The notes under the pieces are model-generated. The model worked only from the letters and a program-made list of their open reading frames with translations. It was not told the DNA's origin and made no database searches. Positions 36,700 to 47,774 of a stretch of DNA of 64,000 nt are shown in pieces. The position numbers and the translations under genes were made by a program. How positions within the stretch are numbered: position 1 is the first letter of the stretch; every line of letters starts with the position of its first letter. Source of the stretch: Sphagnum magellanicum (lineage: Eukaryota > Streptophyta > Sphagnopsida > Sphagnales > Sphagnaceae); contig CM038915.1 of the NCBI GenBank assembly GCA_021904315.1, forward strand, positions 3,534,001 through 3,598,000, in the 5' to 3' direction.

Positions 36700-37186
36700 T
36701 TTCTCCCACCATACACTACCTGCCATATGGCAACCCAACAGTAGTCCCAAAAGACACTTAATCATTTAAGGCTCACATAGGACTAAGTCGTTTACAATAT
36801 GCCATGTGGCACTTAAGCCACCTAACCATAAGTCTAGTTTAGGTGCTTAAACTACCTAGCCTAACTTAGGGCTAAGCAGCTTATGATAGGCCACGTGGGA
36901 GCTAGGCTAAGCTTAGGCCACCTAGCCATAGGTTTACCTACGTGGCACCTAACCTAAATAGGTTTGGGCTAAATAGGCATAGGTTAGAAAGGTAATTACT
37001 TAGGCATAAACTAAATGTCGTGACGTGTAGTGTCATGACATATGATGTCATAAGGATGTAAATACGTAGTAAATTCTACTAAACAAAAAGACTAAAGCCA
37101 ATCAAAGGTATAAACTAATCAACTAAAAAGAGATGCAAGCACACACATATATATAATGCACAAGGGAGGCTAAGATGAAATTCTCA
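36700..37186 (-). repeat. Candidate 3' LTR of the fossil element
   Basis: It lies just beyond the G9 tract on the - strand and begins near a TG at 37186. It contains repeated GCCACCTA/GCCACGTGG-type strings and a G-box CACGTG at 36892-36897. No second copy is present in the window, so the boundaries are uncertain. Confidence 0.4.
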
Positions 37187-37241
37187 TGTATCCCCCCCCC
37201 AGACTTGAGCCGGGAAAAGCGTGGCATGGTCTGAGTAGGAA

Positions 37242-37454
37242 TCAAGGTGTTATAGGAGAACATGATGAACAGTACCAATTGCCGACGGGAACTTGAGTGA
37301 GCTCCGGCTTGAGGCAGAAGAGATGGTATCCACCATTACAGTTATCGCAAAACAACATCTGATCAACATCGTCTATCCTCTGACATACCTGACATGGATA
37401 ATCAAGTGGAGGAATCCAAGTTGACGTGATGATGGTAGGATCCAAGTTCGGCAC
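37242..37454 (-). pseudogene. PHD finger at the 3' end of the fossil element
   Basis: The Cys4-His-Cys3 pattern is complete: CQVC, CDNC, HLFC and CSSC, with the usual aromatic NWYC before the last pair. PHD fingers read histone H3 tails. Its place directly after the integrase, on the same strand and before the putative polypurine tract, suggests it was the C-terminal targeting module of the element, as chromodomains are in chromoviruses. That role is inference. Confidence 0.75.
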
Positions 37455-37508
37455 GTGGCAAGGCGCACAATTTTTGGAATGATCTCAAATTGTGCATCCG
37501 TCAGCTCC

Positions 37509-38545
37509 TTACAATTCCAACACAACTGAAGGCCTGATCGTCTTAATCCTCAAGATAATGTGACCGAAAGAAATGTCTAGAGTATCATTGGGTTGCCACT
37601 GGAGATACACAAAATCACCAACATCAAATTGTCTCACCTTAGGTTTATAATTGCCACCTCGTGTGTGTGCATATCGTAAGGTGTCTCGATGTTGTGCAAT
37701 GGACAGGTTCTCCATGGCCATGGGCATAACCCTCTTGAATATAACGACCCTTTCTGCAATGACCTTAGCCCAAGTGGTTGGGGAGTCCAAGTCCACAACT
37801 TGGTCCATTTAAGCAGCAATGGAAGAGGGTGGAATGGGATGTCTCCCGAAAAGTAAAAAGTAAGGAGAGAAATGAGATAAAGAAGCGTGTTTGGACATCC
37901 TGTAACCCATGGCGATGTAAGGGAGGGCCAGGTCCCAATCCTCTTTGTTCTTAATGAGGCAAATCTTCCGAAGTCCCTTCTTGCATGTTTGAACCATCCT
38001 TTCTGCAAGGCCATCAGTTTGGGGATGATCTCTTGAAGTCCGACGATGGTCAATGAGAGCATGGTCAAGTAGGTCTTGGAATTCTCCCCTGAATTCTGAT
38101 CCTTGATCAGTGAGGCACTTAGCATAAGCCCCAAACCTACTTAGAACTTGTTGTAAGAAAACCTGGCTAGTGTTGTGTGATGACTTGTCCAATAGCGCAA
38201 CAAGCTCAACCCACTTTGAAAAATGTTCAATCATAATCATGATGTAAACATTACCCCTGGAGGTTTTTGGTAACTTTCCAGCTAAATCACATGACCAGCG
38301 ATGGAACATGCCCTGAATAAGGAATGGAGAAAGTGTGAGCTATCGAGAGGAGAAAGAAGTTCTCACTCTATCACATTGTTCACACCTAACAATGATGTTT
38401 CGGACTTGAGCATACATACTTCTCCAATGGTAATGAGGAACGAGAAGGCTATAAATATGCTTAATTCTAAAGTGTCCAAGCTTTGAATGTACTTTTTGAA
38501 TAAGACTAGGTCGTTCATGTGGTGGTGGAACCACTTTGTCAACTT
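37509..38545 (-). pseudogene. Integrase region of the fossil element
   Basis: The zinc-binding head (HSKLGHFRIKHIYSLL...CEQC) is followed by the catalytic core with DLAGKLPKTSRG, DQGSEFRGEF and GLAERMVQT, and a C-terminal region (GDFVYLQWQPND). The order and motifs are those of a gypsy-type integrase. The part is fossil. Confidence 0.9.
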
Positions 38546-38555
38546 GTGGTAAGCG

Positions 38556-40470
38556 TCAAATGAAGTGATTGTCCCTCCATGAATAGCATTTGGACCGCTG
38601 TTGTATGCGATCCCGTTGACTTGATGTAACTTGGGGAAGGTATTCCCCATGTTGAAGAAACCTCAAAGTGTCCAAGTCCTCCCATATATCCAGAATGGGA
38701 TGTTCAACCAGGTTACATTGCAGTAGTGCAAGATAACTAGATGCCTCAAATACATGTACTGTTGGAATCTGGTCAAAATCTTGCCTGGCTTCTGAAAAAT
38801 CTTCAGAGGTTGTGAGGGGTTTTCGCAACATGGTATTCACATTCTGATGTGTAATACCAGGTCGGTGAATAACCTTGAATTCATACTCTTGAAATATAAA
38901 CGCCCAATGAGCTAACTTACCAGTAAGCTTATCGTTGGTCATCAACCACTTGATAGGCTGATGGTTGGTATACAAACTGAAATTGGTGCCATAAAGATAA
39001 AGCCTGAAATGTATGATGGCCCATACAACAGCAAGGCACTCCCCTTCGTATGAAGAGTAGTTATTCTCAGCCTTGTTGTTGCTTCGAGATGCATAGGCGA
39101 TAACATATTCCTTGCCTTCCTCATCAAGTTGGCCAAGAATAGCTCCAATACCAAGAGCACTCCAGTTAGTGTGTAGAATGAAAACCTTGTTGAAATCAGG
39201 TCTTTTCAGAATGGGGAACTCTGAAAGTTTTTCCTTGAGTGTGTTGAAAGCTTCCTGAGCCTCATCACTCCATGTCTAAGCAACATCCTTCTTTAACAAT
39301 GCATAGAGAGGATGAGCAATAGTACTAAAATCTTAGACATAAATTCTGTAATAATTACATAGTCCGATGAAGCTCCTCAACGTGTGAACATTAGTAGGAT
39401 TGGGCATCTCCAAAATGGCTACTACTTTAGCCCAATGAGCCATAATACCATTTGGCAAAATTCTATGTCCATGATAGATTACTAAGGTGACAACAAACTC
39501 ACACTTTTTAGGATGGATCTTCATATTGACTTCGTGGAGCCTCTTGAATAACTCCTCAAGATGAGCCAAATGCTACAGGAGTCCCTTGTTATGCACTAGG
39601 ACGTCATCTATGTAACACTTCAAGAAATTTGCCCCTTCGAGAACCTGGTCCATGACTCGTTGAAAGAAGACAGGTGCATTCTTCAATCCAAAAGGCATTA
39701 CAAGCCATTCCCATAACTTGTTGCTTCCATGGAATGTTATTTTCTTGCGATCCTTCGCAGCAAACACAATCTGGTTGAAACCTTGCCTCAGATCCACAAT
39801 TGTGAAGATGTTTGAATCTCCAATGCTATCAAACAATTCTTCAGGGATGGGCATGGGGTACCTATCTTGAGGTGTAACTAGGTTCAAAGGCCTATAATCC
39901 CCACACATCCTTTTCTCAGTCCATAATCCAGCTGAATCTTTCTTTGCTAGCATTATTTTAGTGGCTGCAAAATCAGAACTTGATGGCTAAATGAGACCGG
40001 CCTCATGGAGCTCTTTGCATCTTTCATCTACCAGTTCCCATTCATGTTTGCTCAACCTATGCCTCCTTCGATAGACGAGTGTCTCATTTGTAAGGTCTAT
40101 AGAGAACTGCATGGTTTTACACCTACCTAAATCTTTCATTGAGAATGCAAACACATTCGCATACTTAATTGGCAAGTCTGTGACTTGGTCTCTCTCCTTC
40201 TTGGTGAACTGGTTCCCCATAACGAAAAGGTAGTTGGAAACACATGGAATGGAGTTGAAAAGTGTGTTTGAAGGACCTGGTGTATTGGGTTCTCCACTAT
40301 CCAATTGCATAGATTCGTAAAAGGTCGTAATTGTTTCTCCAGAAGCTAATGTACCTCCAAGTGTATTAGACACAACTTGAGTCAAATTACATGGTACCTC
40401 CTCCCCACCAACACTAGGAGTGAAATGTAGAGTGTTAAAGATAGGCAAGTGTACTTGGTCGGGGTGCCAT
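38556..40470 (-). pseudogene. Reverse transcriptase and RNase H region of the fossil element
   Basis: Recognisable blocks are the RT approach region (YRRRHRLSKHEWELV), the palm (MCGDYRPLN, FTIVDLRQGFNQI, MPFGLKNAP and the YIDD active-site box), the thumb, and RNase H (YTNHQPIKWLMTNDKLTGK and neighbouring tether sequence). All read on the - strand. The palm resembles Ty3/gypsy elements and not copia elements or LINEs. The part is fossil. Confidence 0.92.
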
Positions 40471-40474
40471 GTGG

Positions 40475-41245
40475 TTACATCGCCAGAACTGAAAGCTGAT
40501 TGAATATTGTTGTGTACATTTGAAAAAATACACAAGTTACCAACAAGCATGTAAGGGAGTCCAGGTCCATGCCTCTCCCCAGTAGAGCGTTATGCTCCAA
40601 TTTAGTCATTTTAATGTGACTAATAGTGTCAGTTTGGAACCCCATAGCCCTTTTTCTTTCTTTTGGGTTTGGTTCATCCCAAGTGGCTGAAACATGATGA
40701 TACACCAGGCTTGGCCCATTTCCCTGAAAGGCGTGTGCTCTTGGGAAGGAGACAAAGGTGGGCCAAGCACCTCTTGGTTTTCCTATTGTGTTCGCAAGAA
40801 ACCAAGGAGGTTTCTCTTACCTTGTAACTGGTTGGCAAGAACTTTGATCATCCAATATGTGAGAAACTTGCAGGTTCGGGTCTCTGATAGTGTATTTCAG
40901 AGCTAGCTGCAGAATTGAGAATGGTGCCAAGTTAGTCCACCAATTGCACAACCGGTGCACATAAGAACAACATTGTGTCGCATCAAGTAGGAGCGGCTCT
41001 CCAAGGTAATGCTTGACTAGTGTTTAGTGCTCCTGGATTTTCTCCCTCTTGTCAAGTTGAGAAGGGGTGTTCTCAATTACATAACCAAGTGTAGGAGAAA
41101 TGGATTGAGCCCAGGTGATCAATCGTATCATGTCCGTGAAAAGACCAGATCTTGTGTCATTCAAGCCTTCTCCAAATCCAGCCACTGAAAATCCTTGACA
41201 CTCCCAACCTGAAATGATGAGGTCGACGGGGCCAAGTAATTCCAT
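40475..41245 (-). pseudogene. Cytosine-5 DNA methyltransferase domain of the fossil element
   Basis: The upstream piece shows PVDLIISGWECQGFSVAGFG, the region of methyltransferase motif IV with its Cys-Gln, then LNDTRSGLF and an ENTPSQLDKRE block in the place of motif VI. The downstream piece has KERKRAMGFQT and LLGRGMDLDSL, matching the C-terminal target-recognition/motif IX-X region. Position, strand and order place it upstream of the reverse transcriptase in the same element. This is not a core part of Ty3/gypsy elements and implies capture of a methyltransferase gene. It is a fossil and is not expected to be active here. Confidence 0.75.
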
Positions 41246-41310
41246 ATGTTTTTTCTAAATTAGTTGTATGTCAGAGGGCAAAAATGTGAAATTAGCCTTC
41301 CACACGGTGG

Positions 41311-42051
41311 TTGCAAACTATTGTGGATCAGTTCTATGAGAATCCATACCAGGGTCGGTGGACTATCAAAGCAAGAGTGACTGCCAAAAGTGATGTTCGT
41401 CGTTTCCACAACGCCAGGGGAGATGGCAAGGTTTTCTCCTTTGACCTTTTGGATGCAGATAATGGAGAGATTCGAGCTACTTACTTCAACAATGTTATGG
41501 ATCAGTTCTATGATAAAATTGATGTGGGCATGGTGTATTTCATTACAAAGGGTTCTCTAAAGGCAGCAAAGAAGAATTTTAATCATTTAAAAAATGATTG
41601 GGAAATAATTCTGGACTCATCATCAATAGTGGAGCCTTGCTTTGAAGGACATGGATCAATCCTTCAACAACAGTTTCACTTTAGGCCTATTGGTGATGTT
41701 GAAAATATGGAAAATAATGCAATGGTGGATGTCATTGGAATTGTTGTGTTAACCAATCTCTCAAGTACCATTATGCGCAAGAATGGCATTGAGACACACA
41801 AGAGAACTTTGCAGATAAAAGACAAATCTGGCCATAGTGTGGAAATCACAATGTGGGGCAGTTTTTATCATAAAGAGGGGCAACATATACAAAATATCTG
41901 TGACTCTGGCCAAAACCCTGTACTGGCTATGAAGGCAGGTAGGGTCAGTGATTTTAGTGGCAAGTCAGTTGGAACAATATCTTCAACACAACTCCTTATA
42001 GATCCTGATATACCGGCAGCACATCAGCAAATTGGGCAATTTGACTCTTGA
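41311..42051 (+). pseudogene. Intronless RPA1 (replication protein A 70 kDa) fragment, DBD-A and DBD-B
   Basis: The open 246-codon frame (first codon TTG at 41311; first ATG downstream at 41494) matches plant RPA1 from NPYQGRWTIKARVTAK onward. It spans OB-fold DBD-A (FSFDLLDADNGEIRATYF, NFNHLKNDWEI) and DBD-B (DVIGIVVL, LQIKDKSGHSVEITMWGSF, VLAMKAGRVSDFSGKS) and stops after GQFDS. Full RPA1 binds single-stranded DNA in replication and repair. Here the N-terminal protein-interaction domain and the zinc-bearing DBD-C are missing, so it cannot make a normal RPA trimer. The frame is unbroken, with no introns. The sequence TGGATCAGTTCTATGA at its upstream edge (41327) recurs inside it (41495), a possible junction scar. 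It may be a retrocopy or a gene piece carried by a mobile element: a repeat copy begins about 45 bp downstream. Plant Helitrons also carry RPA-like genes, but this one resembles the host protein closely. Confidence 0.8.
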
Positions 42052-42094
42052 CCACTAAAAGTCAAGAATTGACCTGATTTCCTTATGTGCAGGT

Positions 42095-42603
42095 GACATG
42101 CAACATACTGTTGGAAAGTTCTTGATGAGGGCTACAATTTTGCTTTAGGCTTCATCTCAATTAGAGGTCTGCACACAAAGTTATGGGGTCCCAAAATTGC
42201 GAGAGTCCCAACTTTGGGAATTTCGGGACTCCCATTTGGGAGTCCTAGGACAAAATGCCATTTGGATGTGGGCCTTGTGGAAAGGCATAGAGTATATTAT
42301 AAAGGGGAAGGTGATGGCTTCCTCCAAGTCCGGGCCATGGTGAGTCTTGTGAGTCCAAATTTGCCCATGGCTCATCATAGCACCAAATGTGCTTCAGCTA
42401 TGCACTAACCAACTTGTTGTTTAATTTGTGCAGGTCTGTGTGAGTGATTGAAGTGCTTGTCAATCTTCCTAGTCCCATCCCGAAGCTCCAGCACACCCCT
42501 CTACCCCTGAAGTGTTGCGAACCAAGGAACGTGGCCCAACTTCTTACTCTTTCGTTGTTTTCATCTTAAACTCACATTTGAGTCTCTTGAAGAGGTTGGG
42601 AGT
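42095..42603 (+). repeat. LTR-like dispersed repeat, copy B
   Basis: This is the second copy of the repeat at the left window edge, with the same landmarks and orientation (GTTGGAAAG, CAATTAGAGGT, a TATATTATAAAGG box, GAGTCTTGTGAGTCC, CACATTTGAGTC). It reads opposite to the gypsy-type fossil on its left, so it is not that element's LTR. It sits just after the RPA1 fragment and could be the 3' LTR of an element that had picked that fragment up. Confidence 0.6.
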
Positions 42604-45600
42604 TCGTTAGACAAGCTTACCAAATATCAAGCTTGAGATAATGGCTCCAATGTAGAACCCAATTTTATTACTTGAAATTACTCAAACTTGTCCCCATATA
42701 GGCTTAACTAAGATTGGAGGTCTTGTTCAATTTTGAGTACTTAGACAATTTCTTTTCATTTTAAAAGGGATTTAACTCCGTCTTGAGTAAATAGTTCATG
42801 TTGTTGCTTTAGTTCCACATCAATAAATTGTTGAACTCAAGTGCCTTTATTCTTAGTTGTGAACATAACCCACAACAAACATTCAAATGCAAAATGCGAC
42901 TAAAAGATTCATGATTTGAACCAAATGACATGATTGCATTCTTGGAAAGAAACATAATAAAGGAAATCAAATGTGCAATGTATAATTTGGAGTCAAAATG
43001 TCCATGATAAGTTCCTTAAAATAGTTGTTATCTCCAAGCCGTGTCCATATCTATAAAATATGACAACTTACAAGAAACAAACATTCACAATTGGTGTATT
43101 CACGAGTGGGGTATTAGAAAGGAATGACATGTATTTAAAGGATTACAAAGGACAACTTTGGATTTTTGTTTATCTTACATTATCATAGTTATAATGGATT
43201 GTTGTATGCTAATAGATAAAATGATGTCTTGTTAAATTAATAAAAATATTTAAAAATAATTTGGATACTATGTAAATGTTATTTTGAATCTTGTAATTAA
43301 CTATATCAAATGTCTAAACTGCACTTTGTTTTTAAATGTATAAAATCATATAATTGATCTCAAACAAAAACATAAACAAAATTACATTTACGAAAACATG
43401 CCTCTTTTTATGAAAGTACATGTTCATTATACGAACTTGATGAAAACCAAATTATACAAAAATTTCAATGTTTTTAAATTTTGAAGGAAAGGGTTGCAAG
43501 GAAAAGGATTCATTTTTTTAACCATTTGATAAAAGAATAATGTTCAATGGGTTCAAAATGTCTAACTTGAGTGTGCTAGATCACATGTGCAAGAATTAAT
43601 CTTGCCAAAAAACATGTTTGGTTATCCATTGAAACTAATTTTGGGAATTTCTACGAATTTATGCATTTTTGGCTATAAACCACAATATTCATACACAATT
43701 ATGTATGAATGTGAAAACTCACCATCGCCACATGAATTATCTTAAATTGGACTATTCAATTTTTTTAACTTAAATTTGTTTAAAATAAATGTTATTTGCA
43801 AAAAGTAATCCCATAAAAGTCTTGGAGTCCTTTTTCCTTTTTTTGGAACCCCAACCGTAAATAAGCCCAAACACCTAATGCCCATAACATTGTTCATTAA
43901 TTTCAAATTGTTGAATAAATGCTTCAACTTTTCTTGTAATCTAAACATAAGGAACAAAATGAAAGGTCTTAATAAATTATAATAATATAACAAAACACAC
44001 ATCAACATTACAAACCATAATTCTTCAAATCTTGGATGACATTTAAATATTCAAAAAAGTTTCAAGAATGACGTTCCATAAACTGAACTATACATTTTAA
44101 TTTAGAGAACCAATGTTGAAGCCTTGATTCAATATCCACAATGCATCATTTTCCCCTTCCAAATGAAATAACAACCTTTACAATTGGTGGATTTAAATAT
44201 GGATCGACAATCATACTTTTCCAATTAGAAGCAAAGTTGGTCCCAAAAGATTATTCAAGTGAGTGGGGTTCTCCAAAACCATATCAACCAATAGCACATG
44301 TGCATATGTTAGATGGAGTTTGAGATGGATGTTAAATTGTAACGGCCTCCCTCTAAAGCAATCACAATAGAAGTGGATCACCTTCCATTAAAACACAACA
44401 CCTAGAATTACAACTTATATGTTGCAATAGTTTGTTCTTTTGCTGGCAACTAGTATATTTTGGCAATGTTGTTAATGTGGTTATTTTTCAAGAATTTGAT
44501 GAGTAATTAAAAATAGAAATGTCCTTTCTGTGGTGGAAATTGACCAAAAAGTGAATGCATTCCATGTATGAAAAAACATACATTAACTAGATTCAGTACT
44601 CACTGAGATCAAGACCATGTCAAGGTTGTATTTGTAGGCAAGAATGATAAACAAATTCTCTTGAAACCCACACGAAATGAAAGATCAAAATTGCAAATGA
44701 AGATAAATTGACACATAAATGTTAATACTTATGATTGATTGAGTTTCATTTTAAGATATGCTAACATTTGTCTGTCCGTGATCCTTGATTTCATTTATAA
44801 TGTGCATAAGTGTGCAATGTATTTATAAAGGTAAATGATGTTTGGGATCACCAAAAACACTTCAAGAAGTCACCTATCTATTCAAATGAAACAAAGGTGA
44901 AACACTATGGACAAAACATTATTAAACTATGACAAAATCCTAGATTCCAACAAGGACAAATGTAATAAATGTAATCCTTCCTCCAATAATTGAATATCTT
45001 TGGTTTTTTTTGTTTCTATTTTTTTTTTGGAACTATGAACCTAGAATTCAATCATTAGATAAATTCTCATTTTACATTTCAAATGGCCCAACCTTTGGCT
45101 TGCATGTAAGCTAATTGGATAAACATACCTCACACTATAAACTTTACACCATAACTTGTAAGATGTTTTACAAAAACATATACATGATGGTAAACCATGT
45201 TTTAGCAAAACTTTTTATTTTGCACATTTCATGTTCTTGTCTTTAATTTTTGTATTCCATGATTTGGACTTAGAATTAAGTCTACTTTCATCATGGTTGA
45301 TTTGTGTTGTTTGAAAATCTTGTTGTTTTGATAGTTTTCATGCCCATGACAAAACCTCAACAAGTTGGGCCTTCATTTTTTTCCCCTGCAATTGTGTTTT
45401 TATTGAAAGTTTGATGGATGCTACCATCATTTGTGGTTGTTATAGTTTACATATGAAGATAAAAACATAATTATCATGTGATGTCACAAATGACATGACA
45501 TAAATCTAAATCACATTATTACACCACCCATCAGTACCATCCAATTTGATTTGGGTGGATTCTTGTTGCACCAAACCACCAAGCCTAGAGGTTGAATGGA

Positions 45601-46260
45601 CTTGGGCATGTGTCATATCATTATAGTAGGAATTTCAATGGATGCCTTCATTAGTTTTTTTTGGTTGTCAATAAAATATTTTTAAAATTATGGATTAATA
45701 TTCTGGGTAGGGGTTTTATTTTTATTTTTTCATATGCCTTGCTCAATAAACCACTTTTCATCATAGTTGGGCTTTCCAACAATAACATAACTTCCACACC
45801 ATAGCTACAAGTAATCTCAAACCAAGTCGATGCACCCCTACTCGTGGAAAGCTTTCCAAAGATACCAAGAACATGACACAAAGCACCATGGTTTGGGAGA
45901 TCTCAACATGACAAACAAAACAAAACAAAACAAACCACCTTGCCTCATAACATAGATAAACAAGTTACACACCAAAAGCCAAATTCACTACACCATTGTG
46001 CCTAATTATATGCAAGGTTAACAATATTAAGAACCAACCCTAACCCTAAAATTGAGGTGAAACAAACCCCTTTTCACCATCCTAATAAGGTTAACAACCT
46101 TCCATTTAGTCTTCATGTAGAATGATTTTTGAAGCATCTATTTCATATAAATTAGTAAGCAATCCCACTCAATCCTACTCACGTTTGGTGGAATGCAACC
46201 AAGGTAGAATAGTCTCCACTAGGCTTAAACCACCCTTAAACCACACATAAACCCACTATA
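42604..46260. other. AT-rich gene-free stretch
   Basis: No coding exon or RNA gene supported. Small features are an AAAAC pentanucleotide run near 45913-45935 and telobox-like CCCTAACCCTAA near 46040. Confidence 0.5.
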
Positions 46261-46265
46261 AACTG

Positions 46266-47335
46266 AAAATCTGATGTGGTAGATTTATCACACTAGGGTG
46301 TGAACTTGGATTGCCTTGCCTAAGTATTTCCTAAGTACTTGTCATGACAGGTCAGCACTTTCAAAATCCTGACATGGCAGATTTATCACTCTAGGGTATC
46401 AAAACGTTTGCTTGCTCAGTTTATCCTTGTGTGTCATGACAGATCAGTAGTACTTACGAAAATCTGACATGGCAGATTTATCACATTAAAATTGGTTGTC
46501 CATTTAATTTGCTGCATGTCATGGCAGGTTTGGTACTTATGAAAATTGTGACGTGGCAAAATCCTATGCTAGGATGTGGACTTTGGTTTGCACAACTCTT
46601 TTCCCATGTGTCATAAATAAAAGGTCAGGACTTACAAAATCTGAGGTGGCAGATTCTTTGCCCCAGGGTATGAACTTTGTTGGTTGCCCAGCTATGTGTC
46701 ATGGACAGGTCAGTAGTTTTTGAAACTTTGATGTGGCATGGGTTTGGACCTTGGTTGCCCAACTATTTTCCTACATGTCACGACAGGTCAGCAATTTACA
46801 AGTCTGACATGGCAGGGTGTGAACTTTCATTGCCCAGCTAATTTCCTACATGTCATGACAGGCCACTACTTTTTGAAAAATCTGACATGTCTGATCATCA
46901 TGATTATCATGCTAGTGTGTGAACATTGTTTGCCCTACTATATTTCCCACGTGTAATGACAGGTCAGCAGACATCTGTTATGGCAGGATGTGAATTTTGG
47001 TTGCCCAGCTATTTCCTACATCTCATGACAGGTCACTCGTTTAAAACTTTGACATGGCCAATTTTCACAATTATCATGCTAGTGTGTGAACATTGTTTGC
47101 CCTGATATATTCCCTGATATGTGTCATGACAGGTCAGCAAAATTATGACATGGCCAGTTGTGAACTTTGGTTGCCCAACTATTTCCTACGTGTCATGACG
47201 GGTCACTATTTTCAAAAAAATATGACATGGCCGATCGTCACGATTATCACGCTAGGGTGTGAACATTGGTTATCCAGCTCTATTTCCTACGTGTCATGAC
47301 ATGTCATCATTTTCCAACGCCTAGAACGGCAGAAA
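46266..47335 (+). repeat. Degenerate tandem array with TGACAGGTCA motifs before the PRMT4 gene
   Basis: About twelve diverged copies of a unit with the order TGACATGGCAGA, GGTGTGAACTTTGGTTGCCC, AGCTATTTCCTACG, TGTCATGACAGGTCAGCA. TGACAGGTCA-like motifs start at 46345, 46437, 46522, near 46617, 46702, 46781, 46856, 46957, 47026, 47127, 47196 and 47297. The last six are spaced 101, 69, 101, 69, 101 bp: a 170-bp dimeric higher-order unit whose longer half has an extra GATTATCATGCTAG-type segment. TGTCATGACA is a perfect palindrome, ACGTGT is a bZIP-type core and TGACAGGT is the known KNOX/BEL homeodomain site. The array ends where the PRMT4 leader begins, so it may act as its upstream regulatory region. 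Confidence 0.88.
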
Positions 47336-47339
47336 ATCA

Positions 47340-47732
47340 CACATGGGGGAGGCGAAGAACTCTCTGACAGAGACGCAAAAGCACAGAGCAGAGACACAGA
47401 GAGAGAGAGAGGGGAATTGCGCGTCTCATCATGCACACACAATCTTCATAAAACTTGTGCAAAGATTTCAGTTGTGGTTTTGTATTGGGTCTCTGTTTTT
47501 TGTTTTTTATTGTTGTTTTTTTTGTTTTTTTCCCCCTTCTCATGGTTTTGGAATCTGCTGCAATGGAGTTTTGTCTTCACTGAAATTTCGGAGATTCAGA
47601 GCTTCGCCCGGTTTCTCAGCTTCCGAGGTTTTGCAGTTTCCGTATCCGAACAAGTCTGTGTTTGGAGTTCAGAAGTCGTGATTTGTGTGCTTGTCTGTGC
47701 CTTCGTGTGTGTGTGTGTGTGCGCGCGTGTCT

Positions 47733-47774
<42 letters not shown>

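Larger units (their letters stand above)
36700..41250 (-). mobile_element. Fossil Ty3/gypsy-type LTR element with DNA methyltransferase and PHD finger
   Basis: On the - strand the parts run in the order cytosine-5 DNA methyltransferase, reverse transcriptase, RNase H, integrase, integrase C-terminal region, PHD finger, then a G9 tract (37192-37200) like a polypurine tract and a candidate 3' LTR. RT before RNase H before integrase is the Ty3/gypsy order. The element is broken, with roughly ten disabling lesions judged by eye. Its 5' part (gag and 5' LTR) is not visible and the unit ends near the RPA1 fragment. It is old enough to have lost coding continuity; without two LTRs its age cannot be estimated better. 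Confidence 0.85.

Noticed and set aside
1-42603. The two LTR-like copies as the paired ends of one 42-kb element
   Set aside because: The interval holds a WRKY gene, other transposons and an oppositely oriented gypsy fossil, and the copies are too diverged to be a pair from one insertion.
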